A stretch of 64,000 nt of DNA from Bathymodiolus brooksi (Eukaryota; Mollusca; Bivalvia; Mytilida; Modiolidae). Position 1 is the stretch's first letter; each line of letters begins with the position of its first letter. Position numbers and translations under genes: made by a program. The notes beneath the pieces are model-generated. The model saw only the letters and a list, made by a program, of their open reading frames with translations, searched no databases and was not told the DNA's origin. Positions 1 through 14,500 of this stretch are shown piece by piece. The stretch is taken from the NCBI GenBank assembly GCA_963680875.1, contig OY804582.1, forward strand, positions 52,470,646 through 52,534,645, in the 5' to 3' direction.

Positions 1-100
1 TAATGGTTGTACAGCCGCAATTTTGACCTATCCGACCATGGTTTTATACCTCTGACTTGGTCCACAGGTCCTATGGAATGATCTACGGGGAATAGTTATC

Positions 101-295
101 AAGCAGAGGCATTGACAAACGTTTTGAGGTATCATACATGCAGATCAAGCCTCCCTGAGCACCGGAAGTTGCCTATTACAGAGCTAAAATGGGATGCCAG
201 GACTGTGGCGGTTATTCCGGGTAATAACGCATATTGGTTTTTCGCATTTTTCTGGCTAACGAGGGCTCCAGAAATAAAAATTAAACATATATATT
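101..295 (+). repeat. Satellite subunit a (first third of a monomer)
   Basis: Example subunit from the first monomer. It opens with AAGCAGAGGCATTGACAAACG and continues through GTTTTGAGGTATCATACATG and ACCGGAAGTTGCC. Its second half contains CATATTGGTTTTTCGCATTTTTCTGG. The same ordered motifs recur in diverged form in the subunits starting at 296 and 475, showing that the ~560-bp monomer is a triplication of a ~187-bp ancestor. Confidence 0.8.
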
Positions 296-474
296 AAGCA
301 GAGACCCCTGTGCACATATTTGTTAAGGTATTTGGTTATTCGGGCCGCCATGGGGACCAGAAGGTGTTGAAAACATAGGTAAAACGTTTTATTTTAACCT
401 ACCGCCGGACATTGGTTTTACATTATTTACTCCAATGAAGGGGCGTATAGACAGTCTTACTGTATATATTTATA
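296..474 (+). repeat. Satellite subunit b (most diverged third)
   Basis: Opens with AAGCAGAGACCCCTGTGCAC, then ATATTTGTTAAGGTAT and GGGGACC(A/G)GAAGG, aligning with the head of subunits a and c. Its second half, TTTTAACCTACCGCCGGAC followed by ATTGGTTTTACATTATTTAC, aligns with the second halves of both a and c. It is the most diverged of the three in the head region. Confidence 0.75.
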
Positions 475-660
475 AAGCAGAGACATGTACAAACATTTTG
501 AAGTATAATACATGTATGTCAAGCTATCCTGGAGACCGGAAGTGGACGAAAATTGAGCCATAATGGTTGTACAGCCGCAATTTTGACCTATCCGACCATG
601 GTTTTATACCTCTGACTTGGTCCACAGGTCCTGTGGAATGATCTACGGGGAATAGTTATC
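475..660 (+). repeat. Satellite subunit c (third third)
   Basis: Opens with AAGCAGAGACATGTACAAAC and continues with ATTTTGAAGTATAATACATG and AGACCGGAAGTGGAC, a close match to the head of subunit a over about 70 bp. Its second half, ATTTTGACCTATCCGACCATG then GTTTTATACCTCTGACTTGG, matches the second half of subunit b. It ends where the next AAGCAGAGGC begins at 661, so the spacings of the three heads are 195, 179 and 186 bp. Confidence 0.8.
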
Positions 661-3358
661 AAGCAGAGGCATTGACAAACGTTTTGAGGTATCATACATG
701 CAGATCAAGCCTCCCTGAGCACCGGAAGTTGCCTATTACAGAGCTAAAATGGGATGCCAGGACTGTGACGGTTATTCCGGGTAATAACGCATATTGGTTT
801 TTCGCATTTTTCTGGCTAACGAGGGCTCCAGAAATAAAAATTAAACATATATATTAAGCAGAGACCCCTGTGCACATATTTGTTAAGGTATTTGGTTATT
901 CGGGCCGCCATGGGGACCGGAAGGGGGTGAAAACATAGGTAAAACGTTTTATTTTAACCTACCACCGGACATTGGTTTTACATTATTTACTCCAATCAAG
1001 GGGCGTATAGACAGTCTTACTGTATATATTTATAAAGCAGAGACATGTACAAACATTTTGAGGTATAATACATGTATGTCAAGCTATCCTGGAGACCGGA
1101 AGTGGACGAAAATTGAGCCATAATGGTTGTACAGCCGCAATTTTGACCTACACGACCATGGTTTTTTACTTCTTACTTGGTCCACAGGTCCTATGGAATG
1201 ATCTACGGGGAATAGTTATCAAGCAGAAGCATTGACAAACGTTTTGAGGTATCATACATGCAGATCAAGCCTTCCTGAGCACCGGAAGTTGCCTATTACA
1301 GAGCTAAAATGGGATGCCAGGACCGTGACGTTATTCCGGGTAATAACGCATATTGGTTTTTCGCATTTTTCTGGCTAACGAGGGCTCCAGAAATAAAAAC
1401 TAAACATATATATTAAGCAGAGACCCCTGTGCACATATTTGTTAAGGTATTTGGTTATTCGGGCCGCCATGGGGACCGGAAGGGGGTGAAAACATAGGTA
1501 AACCGTTTTATTTTAACCTACCGCGGACATTGGTTTTACATTATTTACTCCATTCAAGGGGCGTATAGACAGTCTTACTGTATATATTTATAAAGCAGAG
1601 ACATGTACAAACATTTTGAAGTATAATACATGTATGTCAAGCTATCCTTGAGACCGGAAGTGGACGAAAATTGAGCCATAATGGTTGTACAGCCGCAATT
1701 TTGACCTATCCGACCATGGTTTTATACCTCTGACTTGGTCCACAGGTCCTATGGAATGATCTACGGGGAATAGTTATCAAGCAGAGGCATTGACAAACGT
1801 TTTGAGGTATCATACATGCAGATCAAGCCTCCCTGAGCACCGGAAGTTGCCTATTACAGAGCTAAAATGGGATGCCAGGACTGTGACGGTTATTCCGGGT
1901 AATAACGCATATTGGTTTTTCGCATTTTTCTGGCTAACGAGGGCTCCAGAAATAAAAATTAAACATATATATTAAGCAGAGACCCCTGTGCACATATTTG
2001 TTAAGGTATTTGGTTATTCGGGCCGCCATGGGGACCGGAAGGGGTTGAAAACATAGGTAAAACGTTTTATTTTAACCTACCGCCGGACATTGGTTTTACA
2101 TTATTTACTCCAATCAAGGGGCGTATAGACAGTCTTACTGTATATATTTATACTGCAGAGACATGTACAAACATTTTGAGGTATAATACATGTATGTCAA
2201 GCTATCCTGGAGACCGGAAGTGGACGAAAATTGAGCCATAATGGTTGTACAGCCGCAATTTTAACCTACCGACCATGGTTTTTTAAATCTTACTTGGTCC
2301 ACAGGTCCTATGGAATGATCTACGGGGAATAGTTATCAAGCAGAGGCATTGACAAACGTTTTGAGGTATCATACATGCAGATCAAGCCTCCCTGAGCACC
2401 GGAAGTTGCCTATTACAGAGCTAAAATGGGATGCCAGGACTGTGACGGTTATTCCGGGTAATAACGCATATTGGTTTTTCGCATTTTTCTGGCTAACGAG
2501 GGCTCCAGAAATAAAAATTAAACATATATATTAAGCAGAGACCCCTGTGCACATATTTGTTAAGGTATTTGGTTATTCGGGCCGCCATGGGGACCGGAAG
2601 GGGGTGAAAACATAGGTAAAACGTTTTATTTTAACCTACCGCCGGACATTGGTTTTACATTATTTACTCCAATCAAGGGGCGTATAGACAGTCTTACTGT
2701 ATATATTTATAAAGCAGAGACATGTACAAACATTTTGAGGTATAATACATGTATGTCAATCTATCCTGGAGACCGGAAGTGGACGAAAATTGAGCCATAA
2801 TGGTTGTACAGCCGCAATTTTGACCTACACGACCATGGTTTTTTACTTCTTACTTGGTCTACAGGTCCTATGGAATGATCTACGGGGAATAGTTATCAAG
2901 CAGAGGCATTGACAAACGTTTTGAGGTATCATACATGCAGATCAAGCCTCCCTGAGCACCGGAAGTTGCCTATTACAGAGCTAAAATGGGATGCCAGCAC
3001 CGTGACGGTTATTCCGGGTAATAACGCATATTGGTTTTTCGCATTTTTCTGGCTAACGAGGGCTCCAGAAATAAGAACTGAACATATATATTAAGCAGAG
3101 ACCCCTGTGCACATATTTGTTAAGGTATTTGGTTATTCGGGCCGCCATGGGGACCGGAAGGGGGTGAAAACATAGGTAAACCGTTTTATTTTAACCTACC
3201 GCGGACATTGGTTTTACATTATTTACTCCATTCAAGGGGCGTATAGACAGTCTTACTGTATATATTTATAAAGCAGAGACATGTACAAACATTTTGAAGT
3301 ATAATACATGTATGTCAAGCTATCCTGGAGACCGGAAGTGGACGAAAATTGAGCCATA

Positions 3359-5598
3359 ATGGTTGTACAGCCGCAATTTTGACCTATCCGACCATGGTTT
3401 TATACCTCTGACTTGGTTCACAGGTCCTATGGAATGATCTACGGGGAATAGTTATCAAGCAGAGGCATTGACAAACGTTTTGAGGTATCATACATGCAGA
3501 TCAAGCCTCCCTGAGCACCGGAAGTTGCCTATTACAGAGCTAAAATGGGATGCCAGGACTGTGACGGTTATTTTCGGGTAATAACGCATATTGGTTTTTC
3601 GCATTTTTCTGGCTAACGAGGGCTCCAGAAATAAAAACTAAACATATATATTAAGCAGAGACCTATGTGCGCATATTTGTTAGGGTATTTGGTTATTCGG
3701 GCCGCCATGGGGACCGGAAGGGCTTGAAAACATAGGTAAAACGTTTTATTTTAACCAACCGCCGGACATTGGTTTTACATTATTTACTCCAATCAAGGGG
3801 CGTATAGACAGTCTTACTGTATATATTTATAAAGCAGAGACATGTACAAACATTTTGAGGTATAATACATGTATGTCAAGCTATCCTGGAGACCGGAAGT
3901 GGACGAAAATTGAGCCATAATGGTTGTACAGCCGGCAATTTTGACCTACACGACCATGGTTTTTTACATCTTACTTGGTCCACAGGTCCTATGGAATGAT
4001 CTACGGGGAATAGTTATCAAGCAGAGGCATTGACAAACGTTTTGAGGTATCATACATGCAGATCAAGCCTCCCTGAGCACCGGAAGTTGCCTATTACAGA
4101 GCTAAAATGGGATGCCAGGACTGTGACGTTATTCCGGGTAATAACGCATATTGGTTTTTCGCATTTTTCTGGCTAACGAGGGCTCCAGAAATAAGAACTG
4201 AACATATATATTAAGCAGAGACCCCTGTGCACATATTTGTTAAGGTATTTGGTTATTCGGGCCGCCATGGGGACCGGAAGGGGGTGAAAACATAGGTAAA
4301 CCGTTTTATTTTAACCTACCGCGGACATTGGTTTTACATTATTTACTCCATTCAAGGGGCGTATAGACAGTCTTACTGTATATATTTATAAAGCAGAGAC
4401 ATGTACAAACATTTTGAAGTATAATACATGTATGTCAAGCTATCCTGGAGACCGGAAGTGGACGAAAATTGAGCCATAATGGTTGTACAGCCGCAATTTT
4501 GACCTATCCGACCATGGTTTTATACCTCTGACTTGGTTCACAGGTCCTATGGAATGATCTACGGGGAATAGTTATCAAGCAGAGGCATTGACAAACGTTT
4601 TGAGGTATCATACATGCAGATCAAGCCTCCCTGAGCACCGGAAGTTGCCTATTACAGAGCTAAAATGGGATGCCAGGACTGTGACGGTTATTTTCGGGTA
4701 ATAACGCATATTGGTTTTTCGCATTTTTCTGGCTAACGAGGGCTCCAGAAATAAAAACTAAACATATATATTAAGCAGAGACCTATGTGCGCATATTTGT
4801 TAGGGTATTTGGTTATTCGGGCCGCCATGGGGACCGGAAGGGCTTGAAAACATAGGTAAAACGTTTTATTTTAACCTACCGCCGGACATTGGTTTTACAT
4901 TATTTACTCCAATCAAGGGGCGTATAGACAGTCTTACTGTATATATTTATAAAGCAGAGACATGTACAAACATTTTGAGGTATAATACATGTATGTCAAG
5001 CTATCCTGGAGACCGGAAGTGGACGAAAATTGAGCCATAATGGTTGTACAGCCGGCAATTTTGACCTACACGACCATGGTTTTTTACATCTTACTTGGTC
5101 CACAGGTCCTATGGAATGATCTACGGGGAATAGTTATCAAGCAGAGGCATTGACAAACGTTTTGAGGTATCATACATGCAGATCAAGCCTCCCTGAGCAC
5201 CGGAAGTTGCCTATTACAGAGCTAAAATGGGATGCCAGGACTGTGACGTTATTCCGGGTAATAACGCATATTGGTTTTTCGCATTTTTCTGGCTAACGAG
5301 GGCTCCAGAAATAAGAACTAAACATATATATTAAGCAGAGACCCCTGTGCACATATTTGTTAAGGTATTTGGTTATTCGGGCCGCCATGGGGACCGGAAG
5401 GGGTTGAAAACATAGGTAAAACGTTTTATTTTAACCTACCGCCGGACATTGGTTTTACATTATTTACTCCAATCAAGGGGCGTATAGACAGTCTTACTGT
5501 ATATATTTATAAAGCAGAGACATGTACAAACATTTTGAGGTATAATACATGTATGTCAAGCTATCCTGGAGACCGGAAGTGGACGAAAATTGAGCCAT
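3359..5598 (+). repeat. Dimer higher-order repeat, two copies
   Basis: Two successive ~1120-bp blocks, about 3359-4478 and 4479-5598, share private variants. These include TTGGTTCACAGG, GTTATTTTCGGG, ACCTATGTGCGCATATTTGTTAGGG and CCGGCAATTTTGACCTACACG. They differ at few positions, such as AACTGAAC versus AACTAAAC near their ends. This marks a recent two-monomer duplication. Confidence 0.8.
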
Positions 5599-5599
5599 A

Positions 5600-8500
5600 A
5601 TGGTTGTACAGCCGCAATTTTGACCTATCCGACCATGGTTTTATACCTCTGACTTGGTCCACAGGTCCTATGGAATGATCTACGGGGAATAGTTATCAAG
5701 CAGAGGCATTGACAAACGTTTTGAGGTATCATACATGTAGATCAAGCCTTCCTGAGGACCGGAAGTTGCCTATTACAGAGCTAAAATGGGATGCCAGGAC
5801 TGTGACGGATATTCCGGGTAATAACACATATTGGTTTTTTGCATTTTTCTGGCTAACGAAGGGCTCCAGAAATAAAAACTAAACATATATATTAAGCAGA
5901 GAACCCTGCGCACATATTTGTTAAGGTATTTGGTTATTCGGGCCGCCATGGGGACCGGAAGGGGGTTAAAACATAGGTAAACCATTTTATTTTAACCTAC
6001 CGCCGGACATTGGTTTTACATTATTTACTCCAATCAAGGGACGTATAGACAGTCTTACTGTATATATTTATAAAGCAGAGACATGTACAAACATTTTGAG
6101 GTATAATACATGTATGTCAAGCTATCCTGGAGACCGGAAGTGGACGAAAATTGAGCCATAATGGTTGTACAGCCGGCAATTTTGACCTACCCGACCATGG
6201 TTTTTTACATCTTACTTGGTCCACAGGTCCTATGGAATGATCTACGGGGAATAGTTATCAAGCAGAGTCATTGACAAACGTTTTGAGGTATCATACATGC
6301 AGATCAAGCCTCCCTGAGCACCGGAAGTTGCCTATTACAGAGCTAAAATGGGATGCCAGCACCGTGACGGTTATTCCGGGTAATAACACATATTGGTTTT
6401 TCGCATTTTTCTGGCTAACGAGGGCTCCAGAAATAAAAATTAAACATGTATATTAAGCAGAGACCCCTGTGCACATATTTGTTAAGGTATTTGGTTATTC
6501 GGGCCGCCATGGGGACCGGAAGGGGGTGAAAACATAGGTAAACCGTTTTATTTTAACCTACCGCGGACATTGGTTTTACATTATTTACTCCATTCAAGGG
6601 GCGTATAGACAGTCTTACTGTATATATTTATAAAGCAGAGACATGTACAAACATTTTGAGGTATAATACATGTATGTCAAGCTATCCTGGAGACCGGAAG
6701 TGGACGAAAATTGAGCCATAATGGTTGTACAGCCGGCAATTTTGACCTATCCGACCATGGTTTTATACCTCTGACTTGGTCCACAGGTCCTATGGAATGA
6801 TCTACGGGGAATAGTTATCAAGCAGAGGCATTGACAAACGTTTTGAGGTATCATACATGTAGATCAAACCTTCCTGAGGACCGGAAGTTGCCTATTACGG
6901 AGCTAAAATGGGATGCCAGGACTGTGACGGATATTCCGGGTAATAACACATATTGGTTTTTTGCATTTTTCTGGCTAACAAAGGGCTCCAGAAATAAAAA
7001 CTAAACATATATATTAAGCAGAGAACCCTGCGCACATATTTGTTAAGGTATTTGGTTATTCGGGCCGCCATGGGGACCGGAAGGGGGTGAAAACATAGGT
7101 AAACCGTTTTATTTTAACCTACCGCCGGACATTGGTTTTACATTATTTACTCCAATCAAGGGGCGTATAGACAGTCTTACTGTATATATTTATAAAGCAG
7201 AGACATGTACAAACATTTTGAGGTATAATACATGTATGTCAAGCTATCCTGGAGACCGGAAGTGGACGAAAATTGAGCCATAATGGTTGTACAGCCGGCA
7301 ATTTTGACCTACCCGACCATGGTTTTTTACATCTTACTTGGTCCACAGGTCCTATGGAATGATCTACGGGGAATAGTTATCAAGCAGAGTCATTGACAAA
7401 CGTTTTGAGGTATCATACATGCAGATCAAGCCTCCCTGAGCACCGGAAGTTGCCTATTACAGAGCTAAAATGGGATGCCAGCACCGTGACGGTTATTCCG
7501 GGTAATAACGCATATTGGTTTTTCGCATTTTTCTAGCTAACGAGGGCTCCAGAAATAAAAACTGTGCATATATATTAAGCAGAGACCCCTGTGCACATAT
7601 TTGTTAAGGTATTTGGTTATTCGGGCCGCCATGGGGACCGGAAGGGGGTGAAAACATAGGTAAACCGTTTTATTTTAACCTACCGCGGACATTGGTTTTA
7701 CATTATTTACTCCATTCAAGGGGCGTATAGACAGTCTTACTGTATATATTTATAAAGCAGAGACATGTACAAACATTTTGAAGTATAATACATGTATGTC
7801 AAGCTATCCTTGAGACCGGAAGTGGACGAAAATTGAGCCATAATGGTTGTACAGCCGCAATTTTGACCTATCCGACCATGGTTTTATACCTCTGACTTGG
7901 TCCACAGGTCCTATGGAATGATCTACGGGGAATAGTTATCAAGCAGAGGCATTGACAAACGTTTTGAGGTATCATACATGCAGATCAAGCCTCCCTGAGC
8001 ACCGGAAGTTGCCTATTACAGAGCTAAAATGGGATGCCAGGACTGTGACGTTATTCGGGTAATAACGCATATTGGTTTTTCGCATTTTTCTGGCTAACGA
8101 GGGCTCCAGAAATAAAAACTAAACATATATATTAAGCAGAGACCCCTGTGCACATATTTGTTAAGGTATTTGGTTATTCGGGCCGCCATGGGGACCGGAA
8201 GGGGGTGAAAACATAGGTAAAACGTTTTATTTTAACCTACCGCCGGACATTGGTTTTACATTATTTACTCCAATCAAGGGGCGTATAGACAGTCTTACTG
8301 TATATATTTATAAAGCAGAGACATGTACAAACATTTTGAGGTATAATACATGTATGTCAAGCTATCCTGGAGACCGGAAGTGGACGAAAATTGAGCCATA
8401 ATGGTTGTACAGCCGGCAATTTTGACCTACCCGACCATGGTTTTTTACATCTTACTTGGTCCACAGGTCCTATGGAATGATCTACGGGGAATAGTTATCA

Positions 8501-11500
8501 AGCAGAGTCATTGACAAACGTTTTGAGGTATCATACATGCAGATCAAGCCTCCCTGAGCACCGGAAGTTGCCTATTACAGAGCTAAAATGGGATGCCAGC
8601 ACCGTGACGGTTATTCCGGGTAATAACGCATATTGGTTTTTCGCATTTTTCTAGCTAACGAGGGCTCCAGAAATAAAAACTGTGCATATATATTAAGCAG
8701 AGACCCCTGTGCACATATTTGTTAAGGTATTTGGTTATTCGGGCCGCCATGGGGACCGGAAGGGGGTGAAAACATAGGTAAACCGTTTTATTTTAACCTA
8801 CCGCGGACATTGGTTTTACATTATTTACTCCATTCAAGGGGCGTATAGACAGTCTTACTGTATATATTTATAAAGCAGAGACATGTACAAACATTTTGAA
8901 GTATAATACATGTATGTCAAGCTATCCTTGAGACCGGAAGTGGACGAAAATTGAGCCATAATGGTTGTACAGCCGCAATTTTGACCTATCCGACCATGGT
9001 TTTATACCTCTGACTTGGTCCACAGGTCCTATGGAATGATCTACGGGGAATAGTTATCAAGCAGAGGCATTGACAAACGTTTTGAGGTATCATACATGCA
9101 GATCAAGCCTCCCTGAGCACCGGAAGTTGCCTATTACAGAGCTAAAATGGGATGCCAGGACTGTGACGTTATTCGGGTAATAACGCATATTGGTTTTTCG
9201 CATTTTTCTGGCTAACGAGGGCTCCAGAAATAAAAACTAAACATATATATTAAGCAGAGACCCCTGTGCACATATTTGTTAAGGTATTTGGTTATTCGGG
9301 CCGCCATGGGGACCGGAAGGGGGTGAAAACATAGGTAAAACGTTTTATTTTAACCTACCGCCGGACATTGGTTTTACATTATTTACTCCAATCAAGGGGC
9401 GTATAGACAGTCTTACTGTATATATTTATAAAGCAGAGACATGTACAAACATTTTGAGGTATAATACATGTATGTCAAGCTATCCTGGAGACCGGAAGTG
9501 GACGAAAATTGAGCCATAATGGTTGTACAGCCGCAATTTTGACCTATCCGACCATGGTTTTATACCTCTGACTTGGTCCACAGGTCCTATGGAATGATCT
9601 ACGGGGAATAGTTATCAAGCAGAGGCATTGACAAACGTTTTGAGGTATCATACATGTAGATCAAGCCTTCCTGAGGACCGGAAGTTGCCTATTACAGAGC
9701 TAAAATGGGATGCCAGGACTGTGACGGATATTCCGGGTAATAACACATATTGGTTTTTTGCATTTTTCTGGCTAACGAAGGGCTCCAGAAATAAAAACTA
9801 AACATATATATTAAGCAGAGAACCCTGCGCACATATTTGTTAAGGTATTTGGTTATTCGGGCCGCCATGGGGACCGGAAGGGGGTGAAAACATAGGTAAA
9901 CCATTTTATTTTAACCTACCGCCGGACATTGGTTTTACATTATTTACTCCAATCAAGGGACGTATAGACAGTCTTACTGTATATATTTATAAAGCAGAGA
10001 CATGTACAAACATTTTGAGGTATAATACATGTATGTCAAGCTATCCTGGAGACCGGAAGTGGACGAAAATTGAGCCATAATGGTTGTACAGCCGGCAATT
10101 TTGACCTACCCGACCATGGTTTTTTACATCTTACTTGGTCCACAGGTCCTATGGAATGATCTACGGGGAATAGTTATCAAGCAGAGTCATTGACAAACGT
10201 TTTGAGGTATCATACATGCAGATCAAGCCTCCCTGAGCACCGGAAGTTGCCTATTACAGAGCTAAAATGGGATGCCAGCACCGTGACGGTTATTCCGGGT
10301 AATAACACATATTGGTTTTTCGCATTTTTCTGGCTAACGAGGGCTCCAGAAATAAAAATTAAACATGTATATTAAGCAGAGACCCCTGTGCACATATTTG
10401 TTAAGGTATTTGGTTATTCGGGCCGCCATGGGGACCGGAAGGGGGTGAAAACATAGGTAAACCGTTTTATTTTAACCTACCGCGGACATTGGTTTTACAT
10501 TATTTACTCCATTCAAGGGGCGTATAGACAGTCTTACTGTATATATTTATAAAGCAGAGACATGTACAAACATTTTGAGGTATAATACATGTATGTCAAG
10601 CTATCCTGGAGACCGGAAGTGGACGAAAATTGAGCCATAATGGTTGTACAGCCGGCAATTTTGACCTATCCGACCATGGTTTTATACCTCTGACTTGGTC
10701 CACAGGTCCTATGGAATGATCTACGGGGAATAGTTATCAAGCAGAGGCATTGACAAACGTTTTGAGGTATCATACATGTAGATCAAACCTTCCTGAGGAC
10801 CGGAAGTTGCCTATTACGGAGCTAAAATGGGATGCCAGGACTGTGACGGATATTCCGGGTAATAACACATATTGGTTTTTTGCATTTTTCTGGCTAACAA
10901 AGGGCTCCAGAAATAAAAACTAAACATATATATTAAGCAGAGAACCCTGCGCACATATTTGTTAAGGTATTTGGTTATTCGGGCCGCCATGGGGACCGGA
11001 AGGGGGTGAAAACATAGGTAAACCGTTTTATTTTAACCTACCGCCGGACATTGGTTTTACATTATTTACTCCAATCAAGGGGCGTATAGACAGTCTTACT
11101 GTATATATTTATAAAGCAGAGACATGTACAAACATTTTGAGGTATAATACATGTATGTCAAGCTATCCTGGAGACCGGAAGTGGACGAAAATTGAGCCAT
11201 AATGGTTGTACAGCCGGCAATTTTGACCTACCCGACCATGGTTTTTTACATCTTACTTGGTCCACAGGTCCTATGGAATGATCTACGGGGAATAGTTATC
11301 AAGCAGAGTCATTGACAAACGTTTTGAGGTATCATACATGCAGATCAAGCCTCCCTGAGCACCGGAAGTTGCCTATTACAGAGCTAAAATGGGATGCCAG
11401 CACCGTGACGGTTATTCCGGGTAATAACGCATATTGGTTTTTCGCATTTTTCTAGCTAACGAGGGCTCCAGAAATAAAAACTGTGCATATATATTAAGCA

Positions 11501-14500
11501 GAGACCCCTGTGCACATATTTGTTAAGGTATTTGGTTATTCGGGCCGCCATGGGGACCGGAAGGGGGTGAAAACATAGGTAAACCGTTTTATTTTAACCT
11601 ACCGCGGACATTGGTTTTACATTATTTACTCCATTCAAGGGGCGTATAGACAGTCTTACTGTATATATTTATAAAGCAGAGACATGTACAAACATTTTGA
11701 AGTATAATACATGTATGTCAAGCTATCCTTGAGACCGGAAGTGGACGAAAATTGAGCCATAATGGTTGTACAGCCGCAATTTTGACCTATCCGACCATGG
11801 TTTTATACCTCTGACTTGGTCCACAGGTCCTATGGAATGATCTACGGGGAATAGTTATCAAGCAGAGGCATTGACAAACGTTTTGAGGTATCATACATGC
11901 AGATCAAGCCTCTCTGAGCACCGGAAGTTGCCTATTACAGAGCTAAAATGGGATGCCAGGACTGTGACGTTATTCGGGTAATAACGCATATTGGTTTTTC
12001 GCATTTTTCTGGCTAACGAGGGCTCCAGAAATAAAAACTAAACATATATATTAAGCAGAGACCCCTGTGCACATATTTGTTAAGGTATTTGGTTATTCGG
12101 GCCGCCATGGGGACCGGAAGGGGGTGAAAACATAGGTAAAACGTTTTATTTTAACCTACCGCCGGACATTGGTTTTACATTATTTACTCCAATCAAGGGG
12201 CGTATAGACAGTCTTACTGTATATATTTATAAAGCAGAGACATGTACAAACATTTTGAGGTATAATACATGTATGTCAAGCTATCCTGGAGACCGGAAGT
12301 GGACGAAAATTGAGCCATAATGGTTGTACAGCCGCAATTTTGACCTATCCGACCATGGTTTTATACCTCTGACTTGGTCCACAGGTCCTATGGAATGATC
12401 TACGGGGAATAGTTATCAAGCAGAGGCATTGACAAACGTTTTGAGGTATCATACATGTAGATCAAGCCTTCCTGAGGACCGGAAGTTGCCTATTACGGAG
12501 CTAAAATGGGATGCCAGGACTGTGACGGATATTCCGGGTAATAACACATATTGGTTTTTTGCATTTTTCTGGCAAACGAAGGGCTCCAGAAATAAAAACT
12601 AAACATATATATTAAGCAGAGAACCCTGCGCACATATTTGTTAAGGTATTTGGTTATTCGGGCCGCCATGGGGACCGGAAGGGGGTGAAAACATAGGTAA
12701 ACCATTTTATTTTAACCTACCGCCGGACATTGGTTTTACATTATTTACTCCAATCAAGGGACGTATAGATAGTCTTACTGTATATATTTATAAAGCAGAG
12801 ACATGTACAAACATTTTGAGGTATAATACATGTATGTCAAGCTATCCTGGAGACCGGAAGTGGACGAAAATTGAGCCATAATGGTTGTACAGCAGGCAAT
12901 TTTGACCTATCAGACCATGGTTTTATACCTCTGACTTGGTCCACAGGTCCTATGGAATGATCTACGGGGAATAGTTATCAACCAGAGTCATTGACAAACG
13001 TTTTGAGGTATCATACATGCAGATCAAGCCTCCCTGAGCACCGGAAGTTGCCTATTACAGAGCTAAAATGGGATGCCAGCACCGTGACGGTTATTCCGGG
13101 TAATAACGCATATTGGTTTTTCGCATTTTTCTGGCTAACGAGGGCTCCAGAAATAAAAATTAAACATATATATTAAGCAGAGACCCCTGTGCACATATTT
13201 GTTAAGGTATTTGGTTATTCGGGCCGCCATGGGGACCGGAAGGGGGTGAAAACATAGGTAAACCGTTTTATTTTAACCTACCGCCGGACATTGGTTTTAC
13301 ATTATTTACTCCATTCAAGGGGCGTATAGACAGTCTTACTGTATATATTTATAAAGCAGAGACATGTACAAACATTTTGAGGTATAATACATGTATGTCA
13401 AGCTATCCTGGAGACCGGAAGTGGACGAAAATTGAGCCATAATGGTTGTACAGCCGGCAATTTTGACCTATCCGACCATGGTTTTATACCTCTGACTTGG
13501 TCCACAGGTCCTATGGAATGATCTACGGGGAATAGTTATCAAGCAGAGGCATTGACAAACGTTTTGAGGTATCATACATGTAGATCAAGCCTTCCTGAGG
13601 ACCGGAAGTTGCCTATTACGGAGCTAAAATGGGATGCCAGGACTGTGACGGATATTCCGGGTAATAACACATATTGGTTTTTTGCATTTTTCTGGCTAAC
13701 GAAGGGCTCCAGAAATAAAAACTAAACATATATATTAAGCAGAGAACCCTGCGCACATATTTGTTAAGGTATTTGGTTATTCGGGCCGCCATGGGGACCG
13801 GAAGGGGGTGAAAACATAGGTAAACCGTTTTATTTTAACCTACCGCCGGACATTGGTTTTACATTATTTACTCCAATCAAGGGGCGTATAGACAGTCTTA
13901 CTGTATATATTTATAAAGCAGAGACATGTACAAACATTTTGAGGTATAATACATGTATGTCAAGCTATCCTGGAGACCGGAAGTGGACGAAAATTGAGCC
14001 ATAATGGTTGTACAGCCGGCAATTTTGACCTACCCGACCATGGTTTTTTACATCTTACTTGGTCCACAGGTCCTATGGAATGATCTACGGGGAATAGTTA
14101 TCAAGCAGAGTCATTGACAAACGTTTTGAGGTATCATACATGCAGATCAAGCCTCCCTGAGCACCGGAAGTTGCCTATTACAGAGCTAAAATGGGATGCC
14201 AGCACCGTGACGGTTATTCCGGGTAATAACGCATATTGGTTTTTCGCATTTTTCTGGCTAACGAGGGCTCCAGAAATAAAAACTGAACATATGTATTAAG
14301 CAGAGACCCCTGTGCACATATTTGTTAAGGTATTTGGTTATTCGGGCTGCCATGGGGACCGGAAGGGAGTGAAAACATAGGTAAACCGTTTTATTTTAAC
14401 CTACCGCCGGACATTGGTTTTACATTATTTACTCCATTCAAGGGGCGTATAGACAGTCTTACTGTATATATTTATAAAGCAGAGACATGTACAAACATTT

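Noticed and set aside
112..297. Recurrent 61-codon plus-strand open frame in satellite monomers
   Set aside because: It starts at TTG, not ATG. Sister copies carry frameshifts (GTGACGTTATT) or stops (TTCTAGCTAACG, AAACTAG). Recurrence follows from the tandem repeat.
345..372. Near-ideal Kozak context GGGCCGCCATGGGG in every monomer
   Set aside because: The frame closes after six codons (GGG TGA), so there is no evidence that it starts a protein.
5773..5985. Recurrent 64-70-codon minus-strand open frames in satellite monomers
   Set aside because: The ATG exists only in copies where ACCGTT became ACCATT, or at other variant-specific positions. Not conserved across the array and no recognisable domain.
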